Positions 9,092 to 18,205 of a DNA stretch of 64,000 nt are shown here, piece by piece (position 1 is the first letter of the stretch; every line of letters starts with the position of its first letter). The position numbers and the translations under genes were made by a program. The notes beneath the pieces are model-generated. The model ran no database searches and had not been told where the DNA came from. It was given only the letters and a program-made list of their open reading frames with translations. The stretch lies in contig NZ_JAAFZA010000003.1 in NCBI RefSeq assembly GCF_015356865.1, positions 62,001 to 126,000 on the forward strand, in the 5' to 3' direction. Source of the DNA: Catenulispora pinisilvae (lineage in GTDB: Bacteria > Actinomycetota > Actinomycetes > Streptomycetales > Catenulisporaceae).

Positions 9092-9317
9092 TGTGACTCC
9101 TCATGATTGGGTTCGGACCGTGGATTCCCCCGTTCGGAAGCGCGCTGTCCGATCGCTGGTGGGGGAGAGTAACGGAGGACTTTCGCTTACGGCAAGAGGC
9201 CTTCGGCGCCTAGAGCCTTCAAAAGCAAGGTCAACAAGGCGATCCATGCGCCTATTCATAGGAGGCACGCGAGTCCTCGACCAGAACTTCAAAGGGCCTG
9301 CCAGCAGCGGCCTTTGA

Positions 9318-9336
9318 TTGATATCTTTTCTATCAA
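9318..9336. promoter_or_regulatory. Inverted repeat TTGATA-N7-TATCAA, candidate operator
   Basis: A perfect 6-bp inverted repeat with a 7-bp AT-rich centre, 43 bp before the regulator start at 9380, in the region between it and the propeller operon. The position suits autoregulation by the DeoR/LacI hybrid. Binding is inferred. Confidence 0.5.
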
Positions 9337-9379
9337 GTGAAAGCAGCGGTATCACTCGCTACCGAGAGGGGACGGCAAG

Positions 9380-10456
9380 GTGCTGGCTGATGAGCGGCGG
9401 CGCGCGATCCTGCGCGCCGTGGGCCGTGAGGGTTCGATCACCGTGCAGGAACTGGCGACGGAGATGGGCGTCTCCGCCGTCACCGTGCGCCAGGACGTCA
9501 GGGAGCTGGCCGAGCGCGGGCTCCTGACCCGGGTGCACGGCGGCGCGCGGGCGCTGGCCGCCGCCACGGCTCCGGCACCCGGGTCACCGGCCGCACAGGG
9601 GCGGTACACCCTCGGGCTGGTGGTGCCGCCCGGCGGCTACTACTACCCGGAGGTGATCCGCGGCGTCCAGAACGCGGCCCGCGCCCGCGACGTCCGGGTC
9701 GTACTGGCCGTCTCGGGGGAGTCGCTGGCGGCGAACCAGGAGCAAGTCCGCCAGCTCACGGTCGGTCGTGGCATCGACAGCCTGCTGCTGATGCTGCACC
9801 CCGGACTGCAACTCCTGACCGACGTCGAGCAGTGGCTGGACAGCCTCGATGTTCCCGCCGTCCTGGTCGAGCGCCGCGCCGGGCGGGGCGCCGGCCGGCT
9901 GGAACAGGTGGCCTCCGACCACGCCTACGGCGCGGCGCTCGCCGTGCGCCACCTCGCCGGGCTGGGGCACGACAACGTGGCCTTGGTCGCCAGAGCCGAG
10001 AGCCCCACCTCGGCCCTGATCAGCGCCGGATACACCGATGCCGTCCAGGCCCTGGGGCTGACGGCCGGGCCGGAATACCGCATCAACACCTCCGACGACG
10101 CGGCCCCGGCGGAGGCTCGTTTCGAGGACGTGGTCCGGGCCGTGGAAGCCGGCGAGGTCCGGGCGGCGCTCGTGCACAACGACCTGGACGCCATCGCCCT
10201 CGTCGGCGTCCTGCGCGCGCGGGGACTGCGGGTGCCGGAGGATCTGGCCCTGGTCACCTACGACGACGAAGTCGCCGAGCTGAGCGACATCCCGCTCACC
10301 GCGGTGGCCCCGCCCAAGCAGGCGGTGGGGGCGTGGGCCGTGGACCTCGCCGTCCGCCGGCTGTCCGATCCCGCCGCGCCGCTGGCCGAGGTCCTGCTCC
10401 GGCCGGAGCTGCGGGTGCGCGCGTCGTGCGGTGCCGACCTCCGGACTACCGCCTGA
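9380..10456 (+). CDS. DeoR-type HTH / LacI-type sensor transcriptional regulator
   Basis: 358 residues from GTG 9380 (GAGAGGGG upstream). Residues 1-57 form a DeoR-family winged helix (DERRRAILRAVGREGSITVQ, ELATEMGVSAVTVRQDVREL, GLLTRVHGGA). From about residue 70 a periplasmic-binding-like LacI/GalR sensor domain follows (LGLVVPPGGYYYPEVIRGVQ, VLVERRAG, LAVRHLAGLGHDNVALVARA, VTYDDEVAELSDIPLTAV). This fusion is common in actinobacterial sugar regulons and normally represses an adjacent transporter until a sugar binds. Neighbours on both sides (propellers and ABC genes) are the likely targets. The gene ends inside a 9-bp tandem repeat. Confidence 0.9.
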   Translation: MLADERRRAILRAVGREGSITVQELATEMGVSAVTVRQDVRELAERGLLTRVHGGARALAAATAPAPGSPAAQGRYTLGLVVPPGGYYYPEVIRGVQNAARARDVRVVLAVSGESLAANQEQVRQLTVGRGIDSLLLMLHPGLQLLTDVEQWLDSLDVPAVLVERRAGRGAGRLEQVASDHAYGAALAVRHLAGLGHDNVALVARAESPTSALISAGYTDAVQALGLTAGPEYRINTSDDAAPAEARFEDVVRAVEAGEVRAALVHNDLDAIALVGVLRARGLRVPEDLALVTYDDEVAELSDIPLTAVAPPKQAVGAWAVDLAVRRLSDPAAPLAEVLLRPELRVRASCGADLRTTA

Positions 10457-10505
10457 TCCGCCTGATCCGCCTGATCCGCCTGATCCGGCCGATCCGCCTG
10501 ATCGG
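10451..10505. repeat. 9-bp tandem repeat (CTGATCCGC) spanning the regulator stop codon
   Basis: Three exact and two variant copies of CTGATCCGC begin in the last codons of the regulator and run on for about 50 bp. The stop TGA lies inside a repeat unit. Probably slippage-prone. Confidence 0.85.
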
Positions 10506-10528
10506 GCCGGTCGGCTCTTTCACTTACT

Positions 10529-10576
10529 TTCGAATGACATCGAACTGTTGACTTGCTGTCGACTGTAACGAATGAT
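10529..10576 (+). promoter_or_regulatory. Putative promoter and operator of the sugar ABC operon
   Basis: TTGACT at 10548-10553, a 17-bp spacer and AATGAT at 10571-10576 fit a vegetative promoter. An inverted repeat TTCGA-N6-TCGAA (10529-10544) sits just before the -35. The binding protein starts at 10613. Assignment is by pattern only. Confidence 0.45.
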
Positions 10577-10612
10577 TGCGGTGACACCCCAGCGAACGAA
10601 CGGTGACACCTC

Positions 10613-11920
10613 ATGTTTCGTAGACGTCTGACAGCTTTGGCCTGCTCCATATCGGCTCTCGGCCTGCTCGTCGCGGGATGCGGGAGCTCGAGCAGCGGGG
10701 GATCCCCGGCGGCTCAGAAGCAGACCGGACAGGTCACCTTCTGGTCCTTCGTCAAGGGATCCGACCAGGTCGCCGCGGCCTTCAACCAGACCCACCCGGG
10801 CATCAAGGTGACCTTCCAGACGGTGCCCTCGGGCCAGGAGTACTACTCCAAGCTCGAGAACGCCGTGAAGGCGGGGACCGCCCCGGACGTCGCGGTGGTC
10901 GAGTTCCCCCAGCTCCCGGAGTTCGCCACCCAGGGCATGCTGGAGAACCTTGATTCGACCCTCGGTCCGGTGGTCCAGAGCGATTTTCCGGACTCGGTGC
11001 GACAGCTGGTCGATCTGGGAGGTCACACGTGGGGGGTGCCCCGCGACGTCGCCCCGCTGATGCTGTACTACCGCAACGACTTCTTCGCGGCTCATAAGAT
11101 CGCCGTCCCGAAGACCTGGGACGAGTACCAGACCATGACCCAGCAGGTGAAGGCCGCCGATCCGATGGCCCGCGGCGGCGTTCTGTTCACCGACAACCCC
11201 GGACTCCTGACCGCGCTGGCCTGGCAGGCCGGAGCACAGTGGTTCGGCACGAAGGGCGACGCCTGGCAGGTGTCCCTGGACGACGCCGCCTCGACGAAAG
11301 TGGCGGACTACTGGGGTGACCTGGCCCAGCACGACCTCGTCTCCTCTTTGACCACGCTCGATCCGTTCTGGACCAGCGTTCAGCAGAACCGCACCGTCGC
11401 CTACGTCTGTGCCAGCTGGTGCGCGGGATCGCAGCAGGCGACCGTCCCGGACCAGACCGGCAAGTGGTCGGTGGCGCCGGTCCCGACCTGGGACGGCAAG
11501 CCGGCCTCGGCGATGTACGGCGGTTCGTCCTTCGTCATCCCGAAGGGTGCCAAGGACAGCGCCGCCGCCGCGGAGTTCATCAAGTGGATCACCACCGATC
11601 CCGCGGGGATGAAGGCCTGGGTCGCCTCCGGCACCAGCAGCATGTTCCCCGCCGATCCCCAGCTCGTGCCGGTCACCAAGGCGGCGTTCCAGACCGGCTA
11701 CTTCGGCGGCCAGGACATTTACGCCGTGGGCAGTTCCTCCTATGACGCGGTCGTGCCCGGTTGGACGTGGGGACCGGTCATGGGCACCACGAACACGGCG
11801 ATCGTCGACCAGATCTCGAACGTCGCCGGCGGCGGCGTGCAGCTCTCCGCGATCTTCGCCGACGCGCAACAGGCCACTGTCAAGGACATCGAACACCGCG
11901 GCATGAAGGTCGCCCCCTGA
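10613..11920 (+). CDS. Carbohydrate ABC transporter substrate-binding lipoprotein
   Basis: 435 residues. A lipoprotein signal ends in LLVAGC with the acylated Cys near residue 23, followed by a Ser/Gly linker. The mature part is a family-1 solute-binding protein: VTFWSFVKGSDQVAAAFNQT, HPGIKVTFQTVPSGQEYYSK, GTAPDVAVVEFPQLPEF, WGVPRDVAPLMLYYRNDFF and TWDEYQTMTQQVKAADP. It delivers an oligosaccharide or sugar to the permeases encoded at 11970 and 12863. The order binding protein, MalF-type, MalG-type without an ATPase gene is typical of actinobacteria, where a shared ATPase such as MsiK serves several systems. Substrate unknown. Confidence 0.93.
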   Translation: MFRRRLTALACSISALGLLVAGCGSSSSGGSPAAQKQTGQVTFWSFVKGSDQVAAAFNQTHPGIKVTFQTVPSGQEYYSKLENAVKAGTAPDVAVVEFPQLPEFATQGMLENLDSTLGPVVQSDFPDSVRQLVDLGGHTWGVPRDVAPLMLYYRNDFFAAHKIAVPKTWDEYQTMTQQVKAADPMARGGVLFTDNPGLLTALAWQAGAQWFGTKGDAWQVSLDDAASTKVADYWGDLAQHDLVSSLTTLDPFWTSVQQNRTVAYVCASWCAGSQQATVPDQTGKWSVAPVPTWDGKPASAMYGGSSFVIPKGAKDSAAAAEFIKWITTDPAGMKAWVASGTSSMFPADPQLVPVTKAAFQTGYFGGQDIYAVGSSSYDAVVPGWTWGPVMGTTNTAIVDQISNVAGGGVQLSAIFADAQQATVKDIEHRGMKVAP

Positions 11921-11969
11921 AGACGTGAGCCCTGGTCCATTCATTCCGTCTCAATTGAGGAAGGCCGGT

Positions 11970-12866
11970 ATGGCTAGCCCGTCCGCCCGTGCACAGCGCC
12001 GTACCGCCGCGCTGCTCCTGGCACCGTTTTTCGTCCTCTTCGCCGCGGCCACCCTCGCCCCGCTGTTCTACGCGGGGTGGATGAGCCTGTTCACCACCCG
12101 CACCTCCGGTCTCGGCTTCGGCGGCACCCGGCAGGTCTTCATCGGCCTGGGCAACTACGTGACCGCGTTGGCGGACCCGGCGTTCCGGAACGGGTTCCTC
12201 ACGATCGCCGCGTACGTCGCCGTCTACATCCCGGTGATGATCGGCGGCGCACTCGTCCTGGCCCTCCTGCTCGACTCGGCTCTGGTCAAGGCGCGCTCGT
12301 TCTTCCAACTCGCCTTGTTCCTGCCGCACGCGGTGCCCGGGCTGATCGCGGCGCTGATCTGGGTGTACCTGTACACCCCCGGGCTGAGCCCGGTGATCAG
12401 TTTCCTGAACTCCGGCGGTCTCCACGTCAGTTTCCTGTCCTCAGGCAACGCGGTGTTCTCGGCGGCGAACATCGCGGTCTGGGAGTGGATCGGCTACAAC
12501 ATGGTCATCTTCTACGCCGCCCTCCAGGCGGTCCCGCGCGAGACCCTCGACGCGGGGAGGATCGACGGCGCGGGAGGCATCCGCACCGCCCTGTCGATCA
12601 AGGTCCCGATGATCCGTCCCGCTATCGCCCTGGCTCTGCTGTTCACCGTCATCGGTTCGATCCAGCTCTTCACCGAGCCGATGGTCATCTACAGCGCGTC
12701 CGGCGCGATCGGCAGCAGCTGGACCCCCAACATGTATGTCCAGACCGCCGCCTTCACCCGCGGCGATTTCGGTCAGGCGGCAGCCGCCTCGCTGCTGATC
12801 GCCTTGTTCGCCGCGGCGTTGTCCTATCTCGTCACCCGCTTTTCGCGCAGTAGGAGGCAGCCGTGA
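11970..12866 (+). CDS. Carbohydrate ABC transporter permease, MalF type
   Basis: 298 residues from ATG 11970, chosen for GAGGAAGG six bases upstream; an in-frame start at 11925 would add 15 residues. Six transmembrane helices are visible (first: AALLLAPFFVLFAAATLAPL). The cytoplasmic EAA loop reads TLDAGRIDGAGGIRTALSIK then VPMIRPAI, where the shared ATPase docks. The stop overlaps the next gene by 4 bp (GTGA), so translation is coupled. Confidence 0.92.
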   Translation: MASPSARAQRRTAALLLAPFFVLFAAATLAPLFYAGWMSLFTTRTSGLGFGGTRQVFIGLGNYVTALADPAFRNGFLTIAAYVAVYIPVMIGGALVLALLLDSALVKARSFFQLALFLPHAVPGLIAALIWVYLYTPGLSPVISFLNSGGLHVSFLSSGNAVFSAANIAVWEWIGYNMVIFYAALQAVPRETLDAGRIDGAGGIRTALSIKVPMIRPAIALALLFTVIGSIQLFTEPMVIYSASGAIGSSWTPNMYVQTAAFTRGDFGQAAAASLLIALFAAALSYLVTRFSRSRRQP

Positions 12867-13813
12867 GCGAACCCACGACACTCAGCGCCCCGGCATCCGC
12901 CCCGGCCCGTGAGCGGAACAGCGCGGGCAAGCTGGACCGGCGCCCGGCACCGACTACGCGGAAACAACCCTCGGCGCTGCTCTCCAAGACCGCCGTGACC
13001 GCGATCCTGGCTCTGGCCGCCCTCTACACCCTGCTGCCCATGCTCTGGCTGATCATGTCGTCGACGAAGAGCCGCCAGGACCTGTTCGCCACCAACGGCT
13101 TCGCGCCGGGACACGGCTTCGCCCTCTTCAGCAATCTCAGCCACCTGTTCACCACCGACAACGGCATATACCTGCGCTGGATCATCAACACGGTCTTGTA
13201 CGCCGGCCTCGGCGCCCTGCTGGCCACCGTGTTCAGCGTGGCCGCCGGATACGCGTTCGACAAACTGGCCTTCCCCGCCAAGGAGAAGATCTTCGCCCTG
13301 GTGCTGATCGGGGTGATGGTGCCCGCGACGGCGATGGCCATCCCGCTGTATCTGATCGCTGCCAAGGTCGGACTGGTGAATACCTACTGGGGTGTCTTCA
13401 TCCCCGGCCTGGTGTTCCCCTTCGGGGTCTACCTGGCCCGGGTGTTCAGCGCCGCCTATGTCCCCGACGAGGTCCTGGAGGCCGCGCGGCTGGACGGGGC
13501 CGGGGAGTTCAAGGCCTTCCTGCGCATCGCCTTCCCCATGCTCGGGCCGGCCTTCGTGACCATCTTCCTGTTCCAATTCACCCAGATCTGGAACAGCTTC
13601 TTCCTGCCTCTGGTGATGCTCTCGGACCAGAAGCTGTACCCGGTCAACCTCGGGCTGTACGACTGGTACTCCTCGGCCCTGTCCCAGGGCCACCCAGAGG
13701 ACTACCTGCTCGCGGTCGTCGGATCGCTGGTCTCCGTCGCGCCCCTGATCATCTTGTTCCTGATGCTCCAGCGGTACTGGAAGGCCGGCATGACGGCCGG
13801 CGCCGTCAAGTAG
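12863..13813 (+). CDS. Carbohydrate ABC transporter permease, MalG type
   Basis: 316 residues from GTG 12863. The cytoplasmic N-terminus is unusually long (about 45 residues, Pro/Lys/Arg-rich). Six helices follow, the first being TAILALAALYTLLPMLWLIM. The EAA loop is VLEAARLDGAGEFKAFLRIA then FPMLGPAF. It pairs with the MalF-type permease that it overlaps. The sequence WNSFFLPLVML is a common CUT1 helix-5 motif. Confidence 0.92.
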   Translation: MSEPTTLSAPASAPARERNSAGKLDRRPAPTTRKQPSALLSKTAVTAILALAALYTLLPMLWLIMSSTKSRQDLFATNGFAPGHGFALFSNLSHLFTTDNGIYLRWIINTVLYAGLGALLATVFSVAAGYAFDKLAFPAKEKIFALVLIGVMVPATAMAIPLYLIAAKVGLVNTYWGVFIPGLVFPFGVYLARVFSAAYVPDEVLEAARLDGAGEFKAFLRIAFPMLGPAFVTIFLFQFTQIWNSFFLPLVMLSDQKLYPVNLGLYDWYSSALSQGHPEDYLLAVVGSLVSVAPLIILFLMLQRYWKAGMTAGAVK

Positions 13814-13833
13814 CACTCGTCATAAGGATCGTC

Positions 13834-14844
13834 TTGCTTCCGACTCAGCCCCGCCCGCACGCCCTGTTCGCCATGGGCCGCCGGCACCGCGACGCACTGT
13901 TCCCACCGGCCGCGATCCAGCGGCTGACCCGCCTCGTCGACATCGATCCGCAACTGCTCGCCGAGGACTTCGACCGTGCGCCGGACCTGGCACCGGTCGA
14001 AATCCTGATCACGTCCTGGGGATGCCCGCCGCTCGATGACAGGGTCTTGACCCGCATGCCGGCGCTGAAGGCGGTCGTCCACGCCGCGGGGAGCGTCAAA
14101 CACCATGTGACGGACGCCTGCTGGGACCGTGGACTGCTGGTCTCCAGCGCGGCCGCCGCCAACGCCGTCCCCGTCGCGGAGTACACAGTCGCCGCCATCC
14201 TGTTCGCCAACAAGCGGGTGCTGGAGCTCGGCGCGCTCTACCGCGAGCACCGGGCCGCCCTGGACTGGTCGGCGCACTTCCCGGACTTCGGCAACTATGG
14301 CAGGACGGTCGGCCTGGTGGGCGCGTCCCTGGTGGGTCGCAGGGTTCTGGAACTATTGCGTCCCCACGACTTCGACGTCCTGCTCGCCGATCCGCACGTG
14401 GACCCGGCGACGGCCCGGTCGATGGGCGCCCGGCTCGTCGGCCTCGACGAACTGCTCACCGCGTCGGACGTCGTCTCGCTCCACGCCCCGGCCCTGCCGG
14501 AGACCCACCACATGCTGGACGCCCGCAGACTGTCGCTGCTGCGGGACGGCGCCACGCTCATCAACACCGGCCGGGGCTCGCTGATCGACGGCCAGGCGCT
14601 CACCGCCGAGGCTTCGTCGGGCCGCATCTACGCCGTGCTCGACGTCACCGACCCGGAGGTGCTGCCGGCGGCCTCGCCGCTGTACTCGCTGCCGAACGTG
14701 CTCTTGACGCCGCACATAGCGGGCTCGCTCGGCGGGGAACTCCAGCGCATCACCCGCAGCGCGCTGGGGGAGATCGAACGCTACTGCGCCGGGCTGGACT
14801 TCGCACACCCGGTGACCCGCGCGGCACTGGCTACCTCTGCCTGA
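13834..14844 (+). CDS. D-isomer-specific 2-hydroxyacid dehydrogenase
   Basis: 336 residues from TTG 13834 with AAGGA six bases upstream. The NAD-binding core has a modified Rossmann loop, GLVGASLVGRRVLELL, in place of GxGxxG. The catalytic trio is present: Arg in LINTGRGSLIDGQAL, Glu in DVTDPEVL, His in LLTPHIAGS. It should oxidise a D-2-hydroxyacid or reduce a 2-keto acid in the cytoplasm. It starts 20 bp after the permease gene, so it is the last gene of the sugar operon and may process an acid released from the imported compound. Confidence 0.88.
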   Translation: MLPTQPRPHALFAMGRRHRDALFPPAAIQRLTRLVDIDPQLLAEDFDRAPDLAPVEILITSWGCPPLDDRVLTRMPALKAVVHAAGSVKHHVTDACWDRGLLVSSAAAANAVPVAEYTVAAILFANKRVLELGALYREHRAALDWSAHFPDFGNYGRTVGLVGASLVGRRVLELLRPHDFDVLLADPHVDPATARSMGARLVGLDELLTASDVVSLHAPALPETHHMLDARRLSLLRDGATLINTGRGSLIDGQALTAEASSGRIYAVLDVTDPEVLPAASPLYSLPNVLLTPHIAGSLGGELQRITRSALGEIERYCAGLDFAHPVTRAALATSA

Positions 14845-14986
14845 GGCGTCTGAGTACTCCTCTTTGTCAATCAGTTGTCTGCTCTGAACGAGCTAAGGGG
14901 TCTGATCGCCAGTGGCGCCTTCCCGATCCGGGGCTGGTCCTGGCCTAGCCTTCGCCTGAAACCAATCGGTTCCAGGAGGGATTCAC

Positions 14987-16135
14987 GTGCACACAACCAT
15001 GCGTATCGGGGCCGCGGCCGCGGCGGTTCTCGCGGCCACAGGTATCTCGGCGGGAACAGCTTCGGCCGCGGAACGCGGCCATTCCGCCTTCGACCGGGGC
15101 GCCGACCGGGTCGTGTTCGCCCAGACCGACGCCACTACCGGCAACCAGGTCGTCGTCTACCACCGCGGCGACGATGGCCGCCTCACCCGGCTCGCGGCCT
15201 ACGACACCGGCGGGCTCGGCGGTGTCCTGGACGGGTCGGCGGTGGACCACCTCGCCTCGCAGGGTTCCCTGACCTACGACCGCGAGCATCAGCTGCTGTA
15301 CGCCGTCAACGCCGGCAGCAACACGGTCTCGGTCTTCGCCGTCTACGGAGACCTGCTGCGACTGCGCCAGACGCTCCCCTCCGGCGGCACCTTCCCGGTG
15401 AGCGTCGCAGTGCACGACGACGCGGTCTACGTACTCAACGCCCTGGACGGCGGCTCGATCCAGGGATACACCGTCGAGGACGGCCGCCTGCGCGAGCGGC
15501 GCGCGTGGAACCGTCCGCTCGGGCTGGACCCGAACGCCACGCCGCAGTTCACCAACACCCCCGGGCAGGTCGGATTCGCTGACTGGGGGCGCAAGCTGGT
15601 CGTGACGACCAAGGCCAACGGCAACGACGTCGACGTCTTCGCCCTCGGCTACGACGGCGCCCCCGCGCCGGCCCCGGTGGTGACCAACCTTCCGAGCGCG
15701 GTGCCGTTCGCTTTCGTCACCGAGCCGGACAGCGCAACGCTGTATCTGACCGAAGCCGGGCCGAACGCCGTGGCCTCGTTCCGCGTTAACGGCGACGGGA
15801 CGCTCACGCCGCTGCACACCGCCGCCACCGGCCAGGCGGCGACCTGCTGGATCACCGCGGTCGGCGACCTGTTGTACGTCTCCAACGCCGGCAGCGCGAC
15901 CGTCAGCATCTACCGCGCCGGCGTGGACGGCTCGCTCCAGCCGATCGGCACCGCGGCCACCGACCCGGGCACCGTCGACTCGGCCGCGTCCCGCGACGGC
16001 CGGTACCTCTACGTGCAGACCGGCGGCCAGGGCATCCTGGACGGGTACGCGATCAACCGCGACGGCACGCTGCGCCCGATCGGCTCTGAAACGGTGCCGA
16101 ACGCCGTCGGCGGCGAAGGCATCGTGGCCAGCTGA
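14987..16135 (+). CDS. Secreted lactonase-like 7-bladed beta-propeller
   Basis: 382 residues from GTG 14987, preceded by AGGAGGG. A Sec signal (IGAAAAAVLAATGISAGTAS-A) precedes a propeller of the Pgl/3-carboxymuconate cyclase-like family: LLYAVNAGSNTVSVFAVYGD, FPVSVAVHDDAVYVLNALDG, AVPFAFVTEPDSATLYLTEA, DGRYLYVQTGGQG. Cytoplasmic relatives hydrolyse 6-phosphogluconolactone; secreted members in actinobacteria have no proven substrate. It is monocistronic, between its own promoter region and a strong terminator at 16160. Confidence 0.85.
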   Translation: MHTTMRIGAAAAAVLAATGISAGTASAAERGHSAFDRGADRVVFAQTDATTGNQVVVYHRGDDGRLTRLAAYDTGGLGGVLDGSAVDHLASQGSLTYDREHQLLYAVNAGSNTVSVFAVYGDLLRLRQTLPSGGTFPVSVAVHDDAVYVLNALDGGSIQGYTVEDGRLRERRAWNRPLGLDPNATPQFTNTPGQVGFADWGRKLVVTTKANGNDVDVFALGYDGAPAPAPVVTNLPSAVPFAFVTEPDSATLYLTEAGPNAVASFRVNGDGTLTPLHTAATGQAATCWITAVGDLLYVSNAGSATVSIYRAGVDGSLQPIGTAATDPGTVDSAASRDGRYLYVQTGGQGILDGYAINRDGTLRPIGSETVPNAVGGEGIVAS

Positions 16136-16159
16136 GCAGAGATTCTCCGCGCGACCGGT

Positions 16160-16191
16160 CCTGGCAGTCGGCCTGTTTGCCGGCTGCCAGG
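16160..16191 (+). terminator. Intrinsic-type terminator after the lactonase-like gene
   Basis: A 13-bp stem (CCTGGCAGTCGGC with GCCGGCTGCCAGG, one T-G wobble) closes a CTGTTT loop, 25 bp after the stop. No U-tract follows, as is usual for actinobacteria. Confidence 0.75.
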
Positions 16192-16235
16192 GCCGGCGAA
16201 CGTCGACCACTCGGCGTAACTACGCAGGCCAAGGC

Positions 16236-18053
16236 ATGAGAACGCTGCTTAGCGTTGGCACCATGCATCCTGCTCGCAACCATGCCTTGTACTACAGCAA
16301 CGGGAACTACGAAGCATTCGCGCGGCCGCGCAAACCGGCGGGTGTCGAGGACAAGACGGCGTGGTTCGTGGGCGCGGGCCTGGCCTCGATGGCCGGCGCG
16401 GCTTTCCTGATCCGCGACGGACAGATGCCCGGCGACCGGATCACGATCCTGGAGCGCCTGAAACTGCCCGGCGGTGCCCTGGACGGTATCGAGAAGCCGA
16501 AGAAGGGCTTTGTGATCCGCGGCGGCCGGGAGATGGAGAACCACTTCGAGTGTCTGTGGGACCTGTACCGGTCGATCCCGTCGATCGAGGTCGACGGGGC
16601 CAGCGTTCTGGACGAGTTCTACTGGCTGAACAAGGATGACCCGAACTCCTCCCTGTGCCGCGCCACCTGGAAGCAGGGCGAGGACGCGCACACCGACGGG
16701 CAGTTCACCCTGTCGGACGCGGCGCAGAAGGACATCGTGAAGGTGTTCCTGGCGACCCGGGAGCAGATGGAGGGCAAACGGATCGACGAGGTCTTCGGGG
16801 AGGACTTCTTCGCCAGCAACTTCTGGCTGTACTGGCGCACCATGTTCGCCTTCGAGACCTGGCACAGTGCGCTGGAGATGAAGCTGTACCTGCACCGATT
16901 CATCCACCACATCGGCGGCCTGCCGGACTTCTCGGCGCTGAAGTTCACCAAGTACAACCAGTACGAGTCCCTGGTGCTGCCGCTGTACCGGTGGCTGGTG
17001 GATCAGGGCGTGACGTTCATGTTCGACACCGAGGTCACCGACGTCGACTTCCACATCACCGGCGAGCGCAAGCAGGCCACCCGGATCCACTGGGTCAGCG
17101 GCGGCACGCCCGGCGGCGTCGGCCTCGGCGAGAACGACCTGCTGCTCATGACCATCGGCTCGCTGACCGAGAACTCCGACGACGGCGACCACCACACCCC
17201 GGCCCGGCTGGACACCGGCCCGGCTCCGGCGTGGGACCTGTGGCGCCGCGTCGCCGCCAAGGACCCGGCCTTCGGCCGCCCCGACGTGTTCGGCGCCCAC
17301 ATCCCGCAGACCAAGTGGGAATCGGCGACCGTCACCACCTTGGACCGGCGGATCCCGGCGTACATCGAGAAGATCTGCCGGCGGGACCCGTTCAGCGGGC
17401 GGGTCGTCACCGGCGGCATCGTCACCGCCAAGGACTCGGCCTGGCTGCTGTCCTGGACGGTGAACCGCCAGCCGCACTTCAAGCAGCAGCCGCGGGACCA
17501 ACTGGTGGTGTGGGTGTATTCGCTGTTCGTCGACAAGCCCGGCGACTATGTGAAGAAGCCGATGCAGGAGTGCACCGGCGAGGAGATCACCGCCGAGTGG
17601 CTGTATCACCTGGGCGTGCCGGTCCAGGACATCCCGGAGCTGGCTGCCGGGGCCGCGACCTGCGTGCCGGTGATGATGCCGTACGTGACCGCGTTCTTCA
17701 TGCCGCGCACGGCCGGCGACCGCCCCGACGTGGTCCCGGAGGGCGCGGTGAACTTCGCCTTCATCGGCCAGTTCGCCGAGACCACCCGCGACTGCATCTT
17801 CACCACCGAGTACTCCGTGCGCACCGGCATGGAAGCCGTCTACCGGCTGCTCGGCGTCGATCGCGGCGTGCCGGAGGTCTTCGCTTCCACGTACGACATC
17901 CGTGCCCTGCTGGCCGCCACCACCCGGCTGCGGGACGGCAAGGAGCTGACCCTGCGTGGCCCGGCCAAGCTCCGCAAATGGCTGGGCCGCAAGCTGGACA
18001 CCAACGAGGTCGGGGAACTCCTTAAGGACGCGGGACTCGTCGGCGAGGAATGA
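16236..18053 (+). CDS. ohyA: Oleate hydratase
   Basis: 605 residues, the usual size for the myosin-cross-reactive-antigen family. FAD-dependent water addition to the cis-9 bond of oleate gives 10-hydroxystearate. The FAD fold is WFVGAGLASMAGAAFLIRDG; GGREMENHFECLWDLYRSIP and YNQYESLVLPLYRWLVDQGV are diagnostic; the lid region FAFIGQFAETTRDCIFTTEY is intact. ATG 16236 is used; ATG 16263 (MHPARNHALYY) is an equally good start. It is a single gene with no obvious partner and probably detoxifies unsaturated fatty acids. Confidence 0.95.
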   Translation: MRTLLSVGTMHPARNHALYYSNGNYEAFARPRKPAGVEDKTAWFVGAGLASMAGAAFLIRDGQMPGDRITILERLKLPGGALDGIEKPKKGFVIRGGREMENHFECLWDLYRSIPSIEVDGASVLDEFYWLNKDDPNSSLCRATWKQGEDAHTDGQFTLSDAAQKDIVKVFLATREQMEGKRIDEVFGEDFFASNFWLYWRTMFAFETWHSALEMKLYLHRFIHHIGGLPDFSALKFTKYNQYESLVLPLYRWLVDQGVTFMFDTEVTDVDFHITGERKQATRIHWVSGGTPGGVGLGENDLLLMTIGSLTENSDDGDHHTPARLDTGPAPAWDLWRRVAAKDPAFGRPDVFGAHIPQTKWESATVTTLDRRIPAYIEKICRRDPFSGRVVTGGIVTAKDSAWLLSWTVNRQPHFKQQPRDQLVVWVYSLFVDKPGDYVKKPMQECTGEEITAEWLYHLGVPVQDIPELAAGAATCVPVMMPYVTAFFMPRTAGDRPDVVPEGAVNFAFIGQFAETTRDCIFTTEYSVRTGMEAVYRLLGVDRGVPEVFASTYDIRALLAATTRLRDGKELTLRGPAKLRKWLGRKLDTNEVGELLKDAGLVGEE

Positions 18054-18187
18054 GTGCGTCCGGGGGCCGACCGACTGCGTAGGCATACCTGGGGCGACCT
18101 CGACGTGACCGAGGCGCGAACGCCCGACCCGGCGCTCGTGTAAGCGGTGCGCTCCGGCGGCCGCTGCCCGTTTGACGTCCGGCCGGC

Positions 18188-18196
18188 TGGTACAGT
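18188..18196 (+). promoter_or_regulatory. Extended -10 promoter TGGTACAGT before GT4 leader A
   Basis: TGn-TACAGT matches the extended -10 class and is repeated almost exactly (TGGTACTGT) at the same distance before the second leader. Transcription would start near 18203, at the 5' edge of the conserved RNA. Confidence 0.55.
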
Positions 18197-18205
18197 GGAG
18201 GCCGA

